Source: Desulfovibrio mangrovi (GTDB taxonomy: Bacteria > Desulfobacterota > Desulfovibrionia > Desulfovibrionales > Desulfovibrionaceae). From it: a stretch of DNA of 64,000 nucleotides. The notes beneath the pieces are model-generated. The model searched no databases. It saw only the letters and a program-made list of their open reading frames with translations, and was not told where the DNA came from. Below, one piece after another: positions 52,214-60,426 of this stretch; position 1 is the stretch's first letter, and each line of letters starts with the position of its first letter. A program made the position numbers and the translations under genes. The DNA lies in assembly GCF_026230175.1 (NCBI RefSeq), contig NZ_CP104208.1, positions 1,488,001-1,552,000 on the forward strand. Direction: 5' to 3'.

Positions 52214-52488
52214 TACTGCACCGTCCCCATATTGTCGCCGCAGTTGTCGCCGCTGACGATTATCTCTGCTGCAAAGCGCACCGTGGCCTGCTCATCACGT
52301 GTTGGCGCGCCGCCCGATTCCAGTATTGAATGCAGGTAGCCTATGGCCCTATCCTGCCTGCCGGAATGCTCTTCCAGCGCGCGGATGTATTCCACTATCT
52401 GCTGCATATAGGGCGTGGCCGCATCAATCTTGGCCACAACCGCCATCTCCAGAAGCTGCACTGCCTGCGGTCGTTCCGGCTTAGCCAT
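52213..52488 (-). CDS. Small helical protein upstream of the primase
   Basis: 91 residues, unrecognised and helical (A-V-V-A-K-I-D-A-A-T-P-Y-M-Q-Q-I-V-E-Y-I). It overlaps the primase start by 1 bp and the CII-like gene by 8 bp, so all three form one operon. A role in replication control is likely from position. Confidence 0.6.
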   Translation of the reverse strand: MAKPERPQAVQLLEMAVVAKIDAATPYMQQIVEYIRALEEHSGRQDRAIGYLHSILESGGAPTRDEQATVRFAAEIIVSGDNCGDNMGTVQ

Positions 52489-52993
52489 GACTGCCTCCCT
52501 GTTCTTTCATGGATCGCTCCAGCACGCGCAGGTCGCCGATAAGGGCCACGCTGCGGTCCACCACGTCGTTCAGCTCGCGGATGATGCGGCGCAGCTCCTT
52601 GGGTTCCAGCTTGCCGTCCTGAATGGCGGCAGAAGCCTCCTGCCCCACGTCGCTCATCTCGCCGAAGAGTTCGCCCATGCGCTTCACCAGCTCGGCGCAG
52701 TCCACGTCCACATGCTTGGGCGCAATGCCGTAGTACATGGCCTGCACCTGCAGCCATTGGATGATGATGGTGTTGCCCACCACGCTGCAAAAGCGCGGCA
52801 GGTCTTCAAAGGTGGGAAAGTAGCGTTCCGGACTGAACACGCGGCGGGCGTGCGATTCCGTCCAGCCCATCTCGCTCATCACGGTCGGCATGGGCTTGTT
52901 GCCTATCTCCCATGCGAGCTTGAAGGCATCCACGGCATCAAGGCCCACAAGGGACTGCCGCACGTTTTCCTGATTCGAACAAGGGGTTGCCAT
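52481..52993 (-). CDS. Phage CII-like regulator
   Basis: 170 residues. The N-terminal part has a helix-turn-helix-like L-A-W-E-I-G-N-K-P-M-P-T-V-M-S-E-M-G-W. It is followed by regions seen in phage CII-type proteins (F-C-S-V-V-G-N, then a coiled tail). The assignment is by layout and position at the head of the replication operon, not by a clear motif. AGGAGG lies eight bases before the ATG. Confidence 0.55.
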   Translation of the reverse strand: MATPCSNQENVRQSLVGLDAVDAFKLAWEIGNKPMPTVMSEMGWTESHARRVFSPERYFPTFEDLPRFCSVVGNTIIIQWLQVQAMYYGIAPKHVDVDCAELVKRMGELFGEMSDVGQEASAAIQDGKLEPKELRRIIRELNDVVDRSVALIGDLRVLERSMKEQGGSHG

Positions 52994-53067
52994 TGTGATT
53001 ATCCTCCTGAAAAAACATGGTTATTGAACGCAGAACACCCGCAGGACATGAGAAGGGTCTGCCCCTC

Positions 53068-53373
53068 CTAGTCCCTGCGGGTGTCTGTTCCGATTGCCGG
53101 ATGCTCCAAAGCGCTGTTCACCTGCCGCATCAGCATTCGGGCATCCTGATCGGATACGTTGCAGTGCGTGCGCAGCAGGCGGATGAATGCACGGAGGCGT
53201 ATAAGGTTTGCTTCACACGCTATGCGGGCGCGCAACTTGCCGCTGGGTGAAGTCTTTGCCCGCCGTATATGGCGGGGAGCCATGTCTACTGCGCGAGCCA
53301 CACCGGAAAAGCTGCCGTGTGCGGCAAGCAGAATCCGAAGATTCACTTGAAAAGCGGTATTGGTTGTTTTCAT
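53068..53373 (-). CDS. Small HTH-like regulator, divergent from the repressor
   Basis: 101 residues from ATG 53373. A helix-turn-helix-like stretch is F-S-G-V-A-R-A-V-D-M-A-P-R-H-I-R-R. The predicted -10 (53387-53382) is only about 8 bp before this ATG, so the mRNA is probably leaderless or nearly so. It is the first minus-strand gene opposite the repressor, a Cro position. Its role is inferred. Confidence 0.55.
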   Translation of the reverse strand: MKTTNTAFQVNLRILLAAHGSFSGVARAVDMAPRHIRRAKTSPSGKLRARIACEANLIRLRAFIRLLRTHCNVSDQDARMLMRQVNSALEHPAIGTDTRRD

Positions 53374-53381
53374 GCGTCCAA

Positions 53382-53410
53382 AGTTAGGACATTTTAACAC
53401 CTAGTGTCAA
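53382..53410 (-). promoter_or_regulatory. Early promoter with repressor operator
   Basis: TTGACA (53410-53405), 17-bp spacer, CTAACT (53387-53382). The 14-mer GTTAAAATGTCCTA lies in the spacer and reaches into the -10 (53398-53385). The same 14-mer is placed the same way in the 53845 promoter. Confidence 0.65.
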
Positions 53411-53460
53411 AGGTAATTTTAGCACTATTAAGAACGACATTACGTCCCTATTATTGATAC

Positions 53461-53763
53461 ATGAAAAAACACCTCGACATACAAACTCTCAACGAAGGAT
53501 TCGAGATCGCTTTTATTGAAGCGATCTGCGACCGACTTGAGAAACTCAAGATCTCAAACCGCCAGTTTGGCATTGCAATCTTTGGAGAGGACTCCGGCCC
53601 CCGCATATGGCTAAGAACCAGAGCGCCAAACCCAGGAGAAAAGCGACGAAACCTGACACTTGAAGAGGCCGGACGAATAGCAACCTACTTTGAAACCGAA
53701 CTGCCAGACCTAATCCTCCGAATATACAAAGAAAGACAGCTCACACTAGAAGACAAAATTTAA
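53461..53763 (+). CDS. Phage CI-like repressor
   Basis: 100 residues, small and acidic. An HTH-like segment S-N-R-Q-F-G-I-A-I-F-G near residue 35 and E-E-A-G-R-I-A-T-Y-F support DNA binding. The predicted -10 (TATTAT, 53449-53454) is close to the ATG, as in leaderless repressor mRNAs. It is divergent from the Cro-like gene and followed by a terminator. The repressor assignment rests mainly on position and size. Confidence 0.6.
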   Translation: MKKHLDIQTLNEGFEIAFIEAICDRLEKLKISNRQFGIAIFGEDSGPRIWLRTRAPNPGEKRRNLTLEEAGRIATYFETELPDLILRIYKERQLTLEDKI

Positions 53764-53796
53764 AAAAGGCTCAGATCACAAGATCTGAGCCTTTTT
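53763..53796 (+). terminator. Terminator of the repressor gene
   Basis: AAAAAAGGCTCAGATC / GATCTGAGCCTTTTT stem, loop of 4. Confidence 0.85.
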
Positions 53797-53844
53797 ATTA
53801 CATCCTGCCACCAAATTATCTGTCAAAAAATCCTCACCAAGATA

Positions 53845-53873
53845 TTGATTATCGAGTTAAAATGTCCTATCAA
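53845..53873 (+). promoter_or_regulatory. Promoter of the excisionase-integrase operon with the same operator
   Basis: TTGATT (53845-53850), 17-bp spacer, TATCAA (53868-53873). The 14-mer GTTAAAATGTCCTA at 53856-53869 is identical to the one on the minus strand at 53398-53385, and sits in the same place relative to the -10. Confidence 0.65.
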
Positions 53874-53913
53874 GGATTCACTTGGTTGAAACATTTTATC
53901 ACCCCCATCCCTT

Positions 53914-53958
53914 GGCCCGTGGCGGCCCGCCCCAATCGCCACGGGCCTCTTCTTTTTC
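53914..53958 (+). terminator. Leader terminator before the excisionase gene
   Basis: Perfect 11-bp stem (GGCCCGTGGCG / CGCCACGGGCC) followed by TCTTCTTTTT, 12 bp before the excisionase ATG. It lies between the promoter and the gene, so it must be bypassed. Confidence 0.75.
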
Positions 53959-53969
53959 GAGGTGAGCAC

Positions 53970-54191
53970 ATGTCATATTCGCGCCAACTCAAAATGAAGC
54001 AGGCAATGGAACTGCTGAACGTATCCCGCAACACCATGCGCAAGTACTGCGAAGAAGGCATTGTAGATGCCACGCAGATTCCTGCCGGAAAGCGGATGGA
54101 CTGGCGCATAAGCGAAGACAGCTGCCTCGCCCTGCTTAGCGGAAGCATGCAAAAAATCACATTGCTTGAGCAGCTCAAATCCCTGCGCTAA
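53970..54191 (+). CDS. Excisionase (Xis)/MerR-like small HTH protein
   Basis: 73 residues from ATG 53970 (AGGTGAG upstream). The HTH stretch M-K-Q-A-M-E-L-L-N-V-S-R-N-T-M-R-K-Y is typical of MerR/Xis proteins. The wing region (R-M-D-W-R-I) follows. It is 9 bp before the integrase gene, so the two form an operon. Confidence 0.75.
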   Translation: MSYSRQLKMKQAMELLNVSRNTMRKYCEEGIVDATQIPAGKRMDWRISEDSCLALLSGSMQKITLLEQLKSLR

Positions 54192-54200
54192 CCATGCGCC

Positions 54201-55211
54201 ATGAGCCTACGACCACCGTTCCAGATTCCCGGTTCACCCAACTGGTACTACGAGATCAACCGTAAGCGACGCTCGCTGAAAACCGCCCACAAGGCGGCAG
54301 CGCTGCGCCTTTTCAACGAGATCAAGCGTCAGTACCTTGCGGGCAAACTGCTTGTGCTCTCCGGAGAGTGCCCTGTCACGCTGGGCGATTTCTGGGATGA
54401 ATACGAGGAATGGGCGTCTGTAAACCGCCCGCGGCATACCTACAACGCAGACATGCTTGCCCTGAAGCAGCTGTTAGACATCTGCGGCAAGACAATCCGG
54501 CTGGACCGGCTGGGAAAGAAGGATGCCGACAAGATCATTACGGCCTGCCGCAAGCGCGGACTCAAGCCGAACTCCATCAACAACTACATCCGGCACCTGC
54601 GCAGCGTGTTCAACAAAAGCGTGGAGTGGAACTACCTGAAGGAGAATCCCTTCCAGGGCGTGAAGGAATTGCGCACAGAGAAGAAGCCCCCGTCATTTCT
54701 GAGCAGAGCCGACATCTCACGCGTGTTTCTGGCAGTGAAGGATGAAGACCTGCGCCGCCTCATCATGGCCTACCTTGCAACCGGCCGGCGGCGGGTTGAA
54801 CTGCTGAGCCTGATCTGGGAAGACATAGACTGGCAGGGCAACCGGTACTTCATCCGCAAAAGCAAATCACATCTCTGCAAGTGGTATCCCATGGCGCCCG
54901 CATTCAAGACCATTCTGCAAAGCATGCCACGCGGCAATGGCAAGATCTTCTCACGCTGGCAGCATCCGGACACCATCACCCACAACGTGAAAAAGGCACT
55001 GGTGCAGGCAGGCTTTTCTTCCATGCGCCTGCATGACCTGCGGCACTCCTTCGCCTGCCTGTTCATCTAGGGCGGCGGAGAGCTGCGCACCCTGCAGGAA
55101 CTGCTTGGCCACTCCCGCTACCAGACCACAGAAATCTACGCCCACGTCTCCGACAACCACCTGCAGGAAGAGATCCGGCGAGTGAACCTGCCCCCCGTTC
55201 AACTCAAGTGA
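54201..55211 (+). pseudogene. int: Tyrosine-type integrase, interrupted by an in-frame TAG
   Basis: The frame is 289 codons to a TAG at 55068-55070, then stays open for 46 more codons to a TGA at 55209-55211 and ends in Q-L-K. First-half motifs are present (A-T-G-R-R-R-V-E-L-L-S-L and H-D-L-R-H-S-F). The second half keeps L-L-G-H-S-R and T-T-E-I-Y-A-H with the catalytic Tyr. TAG sits where family members usually have Q or another residue before G-G, so a single CAG-to-TAG change fits. The truncated protein lacks the last His and the Tyr. Confidence 0.88.
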
Positions 55212-55232
55212 TGCGTAAAGTTTGCGTAAAGT
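55212..55232 (+). repeat. Right integrase arm-type sites
   Basis: Two copies of TGCGTAAAGT start at 55212 and 55223, 11 bp apart, as on the left side. Confidence 0.75.
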
Positions 55233-55264
55233 GAGCCCACGAACCAAGCAATACCGCCACTTCC

Positions 55265-55322
55265 CAACTGATTCGTAATCAGCAGGTCGTCAGTTCGATT
55301 CTGACTACTGGCTCCAGAGAAA
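55265..55322 (+). repeat. attR: right direct repeat of the integrated element
   Basis: 58 bp matching 28208-28265 with one mismatch. It is the 3' part of a tRNA-Thr, with no intact tRNA around it. Confidence 0.93.
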
Positions 55323-55327
55323 AGAAA

Positions 55328-55358
55328 AGCGCTCAGGACATTGTCCTGAGCGCTTTTT
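55328..55358. terminator. Terminator after attR
   Basis: AGCGCTCAGGACA / TCCTGAGCGCT stem with T4, just outside attR. Confidence 0.8.
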
Positions 55359-55416
55359 CGTGGTCTGAAGTACGGATTGGTCTACAGGGATGCTTCCCGG
55401 TGCAAAGCCCTTTCCC

Positions 55417-56271
55417 CTACCCTGCACAGGCCATGCGCCCCAAACCACAGGGCAGGGAGGGCATGAACTTGGTGGTGAAAAACACATAACGATCCCTGTC
55501 CAGCTGCAGAGGGTCTTCCTTGGGGGTAAAGTGGATATCAAGGGTATGGTCACTGAAGGTCAACTGCATGGGCACCACTTCACGTTCAGAATCGCCGCAC
55601 AGGCTTTCGCGGTAGCTGGGAACATGGCTGGCACGGGAACCGTCCGGACATACGACCGTGATACGCGACGAGACCGTGGTCGCAGCGACAACGCTGCCAT
55701 CCCGCGAGAAGGTCAGAGAATTGGTATCGCCATTTATGCCCACGGCATCGGAATCATAGGCAATCACCTCACCAATATCCGTCATGACAGCTGTTGGTTG
55801 TGCCGGTTCCAGCGAACGAATTGAACCATCCGGATAAAAACTCACACCGATACGGGCACGAATCACACCCACGGGAGTCTGTACGGATACAACCTCGTCA
55901 GGCCACAGGGTGATGCTGCGTAGAGCCTGCGACTCATAAAAACAAATGCTGATGACACGTGCCGTCATGGTACCCGCAGGCGTCCGAAGCGCGACAGGCT
56001 TTGCCAGCCCCGCTTCATCGGCTTCCGTCCAGTAGCCGGACAGCTTCCCGTTAAGCGGAAAAACACGCTTGATCGTACCGTTAGGATGAAAGGACACGCA
56101 TTCCGCCGGAACAGGGCCTGCCGGAGTTTTTATGACGGTTTGGCTCTCCAGAGGCAGCAAGCGCGGGTTACCGTCTGCGTAAAGCTGCACCGGCTGCAGT
56201 TCCTTTCTGCGAAGATCATCCGTGCTGTACTGAGGAACCAGCTCGCCGTAAGGGGTGGTGAAGACCTGCAT
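55417..56271 (-). CDS. Uncharacterised protein of the nifV-modAB operon
   Basis: 284 residues from ATG 56271 (AAAGGAGG upstream; the frame opens at 56316). Repeating units such as F-H-P-N-G-T-I-K-R-V and F-Y-P-D-G-S-I-R-S-L, plus K-T-P-A-G and R-T-P-A-G, suggest a multi-strand beta structure like MORN- or YwqK-type repeats. No signal peptide is seen. It overlaps the modB end by 56 bp, so it belongs to the operon. A role in molybdenum supply or nitrogenase is inferred only from this. Confidence 0.6.
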   Translation of the reverse strand: MQVFTTPYGELVPQYSTDDLRRKELQPVQLYADGNPRLLPLESQTVIKTPAGPVPAECVSFHPNGTIKRVFPLNGKLSGYWTEADEAGLAKPVALRTPAGTMTARVISICFYESQALRSITLWPDEVVSVQTPVGVIRARIGVSFYPDGSIRSLEPAQPTAVMTDIGEVIAYDSDAVGINGDTNSLTFSRDGSVVAATTVSSRITVVCPDGSRASHVPSYRESLCGDSEREVVPMQLTFSDHTLDIHFTPKEDPLQLDRDRYVFFTTKFMPSLPCGLGRMACAG

Positions 56272-57028
56272 GGGGAACCTCCTTTGTACAAGAATGATTC
56301 TGAATCGCGCCCTCATGAGCGGTTACTGCCGTGCAAACAGGAACATGGCGGCGGCGGGAAACAACCGGTCCCGATAATCCCTGCCTGCCGATGATGAGCA
56401 ACGCAACGTAGCTGACAAGCATGAGCACCAGCGACAGCAGGGCCGCTGCGCCGTAATCCAGTGTCTCCGTATGTTCAAAGATGGCAATGGACGCCACGCG
56501 GGTTTCGCCCGGAATGGAACCGCCGATCATGAGCGCCACGCCAAACTCACCCACGGTGTGCGCAAAGATGAGCGCTGCCGAAGCAGTGATGCCACCGATG
56601 GAATTGGGCAGAATGACATGAAAAAACGTCTGAGCCTGCGTCATGCCAAGGCTTCTGGACGCTTCGATTATTCCGTGGTCCACTTTCTCAAAGGCCGCCC
56701 GCATGGGCAGAACGCCGAATGGCAGGCTGTAAACCAGGGAACCGAGAACGAGACCGGAGAAGGAAAAGGTCAGGGCGGAACCGGTTATCTCCTCCCAAGC
56801 CCTGCCCAGAGGCGAAACCGGACTCATGATCATGAGCAACCCGAACCCGAGTACCGTAGGCGGCAGAACCATGGGCAGGTTGCAGGCGGCCTCGATAAAG
56901 ACCTTGCCCCGCATCCGGCTGGAAGCCAGCCACCACGCAAGTGGCATGCACAGAACAAGCAGCACGGGAGTTACGGCCAAAGCCAGCTTGCCGGTAACCA
57001 GTAGCGCTGTGACATCAATACTATTCAT
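56216..57028 (-). CDS. modB: Molybdate ABC transporter permease
   Basis: 270 residues, longer than the usual ~225 because the frame runs 56 bp into the next gene. Membrane helices occur throughout. The EAA-like loop is A-S-R-S-L-G-M-T-Q-A-Q-T-F, and M-V-L-P-P-T-V-L-G-F-G-L is typical of ModB. It overlaps modA by 8 bp. No modC ATPase follows, so the ATPase must be elsewhere or shared. Confidence 0.87.
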   Translation of the reverse strand: MNSIDVTALLVTGKLALAVTPVLLVLCMPLAWWLASSRMRGKVFIEAACNLPMVLPPTVLGFGLLMIMSPVSPLGRAWEEITGSALTFSFSGLVLGSLVYSLPFGVLPMRAAFEKVDHGIIEASRSLGMTQAQTFFHVILPNSIGGITASAALIFAHTVGEFGVALMIGGSIPGETRVASIAIFEHTETLDYGAAALLSLVLMLVSYVALLIIGRQGLSGPVVSRRRHVPVCTAVTAHEGAIQNHSCTKEVPHAGLHHPLRRAGSSVQHG

Positions 57029-57761
57029 AGCCGTACCTGCCGATTACAGCTCTTGCGGAAGGCGTTGCGAACCATGCAAGAAAAGACCTTGCCTCATCCG
57101 CATGACCGCTGCTCAGCACACAGGCTCCCTGTCGCACAGGTTCAGCCTCCGGCACGGGCCAGTACACGCCCTCCGCTCCGGAACCTGAAAGTGCCTGCGA
57201 GAGTGCCCCGAACGACACGTCCGTTCCCTGCGAATAGGCATACTGAAAGGCTGCACTCACGTTCTTGCCGAAGACCAGTTTCTCCGCCACCCGCTCAAGC
57301 AAACCCTGGCGACGCAACGCCTCTTCAGCCAGTCGCCCGTATGGAGCAGCCTTGGGGTTCGCCAAACCGATCTTGCGCACGTTTTCAGAGAGCACCACAT
57401 CCCGCCAGTCGGAAAGCGAGGCCAGTTCGGCACGGGCCGACCAGAGAATCACCCTGCCCTTTGCGTAAAGCTCACAGGGCTGAGCAATGCCTGTTTCATG
57501 CAGCAACTCCGGGGTTGCCTCATCCGCTGCGAAGAAGAGGTCATATGGAGCTCCGTTGGTGATCTGACCATACAGCATGCTGGTGCTGCCGAACGTACAC
57601 AGAACACGCGTACCCGTTTCCTTTTCGTACATGGCGGCAAGCTCTTTCATGGGAGCCGTGAAGTTGGCGGCGCAGGCCACGGATAACTCCGCCGCCGCGC
57701 TCGCGCTGCACAATACGAAACTCATCAGAATTGCAAGGAAACAACTTTTAGCAAAATACAT
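57021..57761 (-). CDS. modA: Molybdate-binding periplasmic protein
   Basis: 246 residues. A signal peptide (about 1-23, ending S-A-A-A) is followed by the ModA pattern: A-C-A-A-N-F-T-A-P-M-K-E-L-A, T-F-G-S-T-S-M-L-Y-G-Q-I, and A-N-P-K-A-A-P-Y-G-R-L-A. It delivers molybdate to ModB; here it supplies nitrogenase cofactor. AGGAGG five bases before the ATG. It starts 9 bp after nifV, so both share a transcript. Confidence 0.9.
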   Translation of the reverse strand: MYFAKSCFLAILMSFVLCSASAAAELSVACAANFTAPMKELAAMYEKETGTRVLCTFGSTSMLYGQITNGAPYDLFFAADEATPELLHETGIAQPCELYAKGRVILWSARAELASLSDWRDVVLSENVRKIGLANPKAAPYGRLAEEALRRQGLLERVAEKLVFGKNVSAAFQYAYSQGTDVSFGALSQALSGSGAEGVYWPVPEAEPVRQGACVLSSGHADEARSFLAWFATPSARAVIGRYGYE

Positions 57762-57770
57762 GACGGCCTC

Positions 57771-58877
57771 CTAATGCTTGTGAATGGAGTCGGCCAGATC
57801 AGTAAACTCATTGGGAGTAAGCGGCCTGCCAAGCTCCCACGACATTCGTCGGACTGAAGCCACCAGATTGTCAAGCTGTTCTGCAGGATACGCGGTTTTC
57901 CCCTTGCCCAACGCCGAGGATACAGCCGCCCTGCCGCTCTTGCCGCCAACGGCCGTCTTGCGGTCCGCACCGATGAGCGCGGGGTCGTAGGGCTCGAAAA
58001 GCTCGGGAGACTTACTCAGAGCATGTGCATGCAGACCGGATTCGCAGGCGAAAATATCCGCTCCGGCCACAGCCTTGTTCCGCGGGATATCCACACCGGC
58101 CGCACCGGCCACCAGTGCGCAAAGATCACGCAGGTACTCAACACGGTATTTCACATCGCCGCCACGCACGGCCATGTAAGCGGCCAGCTCTTCCGTGGCA
58201 GCAATGCCGGAACGCTCTCCGATGCCGAGAACACTGACATCCGCAAAGGTCGCACCGCTCTGCAACGCGCTTACGGCGTTGGCCGTGGCCATACCAAAAT
58301 CATTATGGCAATGCACGGCCACAGGAATATCCAGATGCATGCGAAAAGCCGCCACGAGCTCGCACATATCGCGGGGCGAGAGAACGCCGAGCGAATCCGC
58401 CAGCCGTATGCGGGAAGCTCCCATGGTCTGGGCAAGCAGGGCTGCATCCAGCGCAAAACTGCGATCAGCCCGCGAAACATCTTCAAGCCCTACTGAAACA
58501 TAATTGATTCCCGCCAACCCGGCGGAAAGCACCATGCGCCCCAGCTTTTCCAGAAGTCCTTTGCGGTTCAGTCCCAACCGCTTGCCCATATGGGCGTCAG
58601 AGACAGGAATGCCGATGTTGACCCGGTCCACCCCAAGCGTTGCGGCTGTGCGAATATCCGCGGAACGGCAAGGACTCCACACGCTCAGTTTCGTCTCCCC
58701 GGCTCCATGGCGGATGCGTCGAACCAGCTCTTCCAATCCTTCCTGCCCGACCCAGCCGACTTCGACCTCATCCACGCCAAGACGCAGCAGTCCTGAAAGA
58801 ATGTCTTCCCGTGTCTCCATTCTGAAATAGGCACCGAACAACTGTGCCCCTTCCCTGAGTGTCGTATCGATCAGCAT
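57771..58877 (-). CDS. nifV: Homocitrate synthase NifV-like
   Basis: 368 residues from the ATG at 58877 (AAGGAG seven bases upstream; a second ATG at 58883 is too close to it). The TIM-barrel DRE-type metallolyase motif is D-T-T-L-R-E-G-A-Q, with H-C-H-N-D-F-G-M-A and G-I-G-E-R-S-G as further signatures. It condenses acetyl-CoA and 2-oxoglutarate into homocitrate for the FeMo cofactor. Context in front of nifHDK and modAB makes NifV much more likely than leucine or lysine pathway relatives. Confidence 0.85.
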   Translation of the reverse strand: MLIDTTLREGAQLFGAYFRMETREDILSGLLRLGVDEVEVGWVGQEGLEELVRRIRHGAGETKLSVWSPCRSADIRTAATLGVDRVNIGIPVSDAHMGKRLGLNRKGLLEKLGRMVLSAGLAGINYVSVGLEDVSRADRSFALDAALLAQTMGASRIRLADSLGVLSPRDMCELVAAFRMHLDIPVAVHCHNDFGMATANAVSALQSGATFADVSVLGIGERSGIAATEELAAYMAVRGGDVKYRVEYLRDLCALVAGAAGVDIPRNKAVAGADIFACESGLHAHALSKSPELFEPYDPALIGADRKTAVGGKSGRAAVSSALGKGKTAYPAEQLDNLVASVRRMSWELGRPLTPNEFTDLADSIHKH

Positions 58878-58933
58878 GGTCATGCTCCTTGGTAGACGTC
58901 ACATGAAAGTCCCTTGTGGACATTTTATAGAGA

Positions 58934-58948
58934 GCACGAACGATGCCA
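58934..58948 (-). promoter_or_regulatory. Sigma-54 promoter of nifV-modAB
   Basis: TGGCATCGTTCGTGC: GG and GC elements 10 bp apart, as required for sigma-54. Confidence 0.7.
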
Positions 58949-59026
58949 AGAACATCCCTGCCTGTATCCTCATGTAATGTAATGAGAATACACACAGGGC
59001 TCCCAAAAGGTAGAAAGCTGCACTTT

Positions 59027-59040
59027 TGTAGCTTCCTACA
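59027..59040. promoter_or_regulatory. Upstream activator site 1
   Basis: TGTAGCTTCCTACA, an inverted repeat (TGTAG-N4-CTACA), identical to site 2. It is about 85 bp from the nifV -24 element. The spacing differs from the enteric NifA site TGT-N10-ACA. Confidence 0.6.
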
Positions 59041-59057
59041 ATTACGGTTGGTGGCTG

Positions 59058-59071
59058 TGTAGCTTCCTACA
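59058..59071. promoter_or_regulatory. Upstream activator site 2
   Basis: Same TGTAGCTTCCTACA, 31 bp from site 1 (about three helical turns) and about 86 bp from the nifH -24 element. Confidence 0.6.
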
Positions 59072-59100
59072 CTGCCCTCCCACAGTTCACCCCACCCGCA

Positions 59101-59117
59101 AATGATAATTTATCATT
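59101..59117. repeat. 17-bp perfect palindrome in the nif control region
   Basis: AATGATAA-T-TTATCATT. It resembles Fur-type ATGATAAT spacing and could be an iron-linked site, but this is only a similarity. Confidence 0.5.
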
Positions 59118-59150
59118 ACAAATCAGCCAACTACGCATTCGAATGATATT

Positions 59151-59165
59151 TGGCACGACGCTTGC
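59151..59165 (+). promoter_or_regulatory. Sigma-54 promoter of nifH
   Basis: TGGCACGACGCTTGC fits the -24/-12 consensus (TGGCAC-N5-TTGC) exactly. The predicted start is about 12 bp downstream. Confidence 0.85.
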
Positions 59166-59170
59166 CCTAG

Positions 59171-60037
<867 letters not shown>

Positions 60038-60078
60038 CAGCCGGACAACAACTCAGCCACAGCACAGGAGAACAGACA

Positions 60079-60426
60079 ATGATGATCATGGTGAGAGCAA
60101 TCGTACGACCCGAAAAAGCTGATGATGTTCTGGCAGCCCTCATGGACAACGGCTTCCCCGCCGTCACCAAGTACTCCGTCGCAGGCCGCGGCAAGCAGCG
60201 CGGCATCAAGATCGGCGAAGTGACCTATGACGAGATTCCCAAGACCATGCTCATGTGCGTCATCAAGGCCGAAGACAAGGACTTTGTCATCAAGACCATT
60301 ATGGAAGCCGCCCGATCCGGCTCCAAGGGTGCCTTCGGCGATGGCAAGATCTTCGTGAATGAGGTGAGCGATGTGTACACCATCAGCTCCGGCGTGTGCG
60401 ACACGGCCAAGGAGGAGGCTGCATAA
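60079..60426 (+). CDS. nifI1: Nitrogen regulatory PII-like protein NifI1
   Basis: 115 residues with the PII-type fold. M-M-I-M-V-R-A-I-V-R-P starts the first strand. The T-loop region (V-A-G-R-G-K-Q-R-G-I-K-I) differs from GlnB, as in NifI proteins. The C-terminal D-G-K-I-F-V-N-E-V is the B-loop-type end. In archaea and sulfate reducers NifI1/NifI2 inhibit nitrogenase directly when ammonium is high, relieved by 2-oxoglutarate. It lies 41 bp after nifH. Confidence 0.9.
   Translation: MMIMVRAIVRPEKADDVLAALMDNGFPAVTKYSVAGRGKQRGIKIGEVTYDEIPKTMLMCVIKAEDKDFVIKTIMEAARSGSKGAFGDGKIFVNEVSDVYTISSGVCDTAKEEAA

Larger units (their letters stand above)
28266..55322. mobile_element. 27-kb integrated element, P2/P4-like mosaic with cargo
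   Basis: It is bounded by the tRNA-Thr repeat at 28208-28265 and 55265-55322. It contains a repressor, excisionase, integrase pseudogene, replication protein, Ogr activator, portal, spike protein and many AT-rich cargo genes. The integrase (internal TAG), primase (frameshift) and terminase (deleted) are all damaged, so excision and packaging without a helper look impossible. I have not compared it with any known element. Confidence 0.9.

Noticed and set aside
53862-53969. Longer excisionase frame starting at 53862
   Set aside because: It would be read through the terminator stem and the promoter. The ATG at 53970 has a ribosome site.
59027-59071. Classical NifA upstream sites (TGT-N10-ACA)
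   Set aside because: The spacing between TGT and ACA is eight bases, not ten, so I describe them as activator sites of unknown type.
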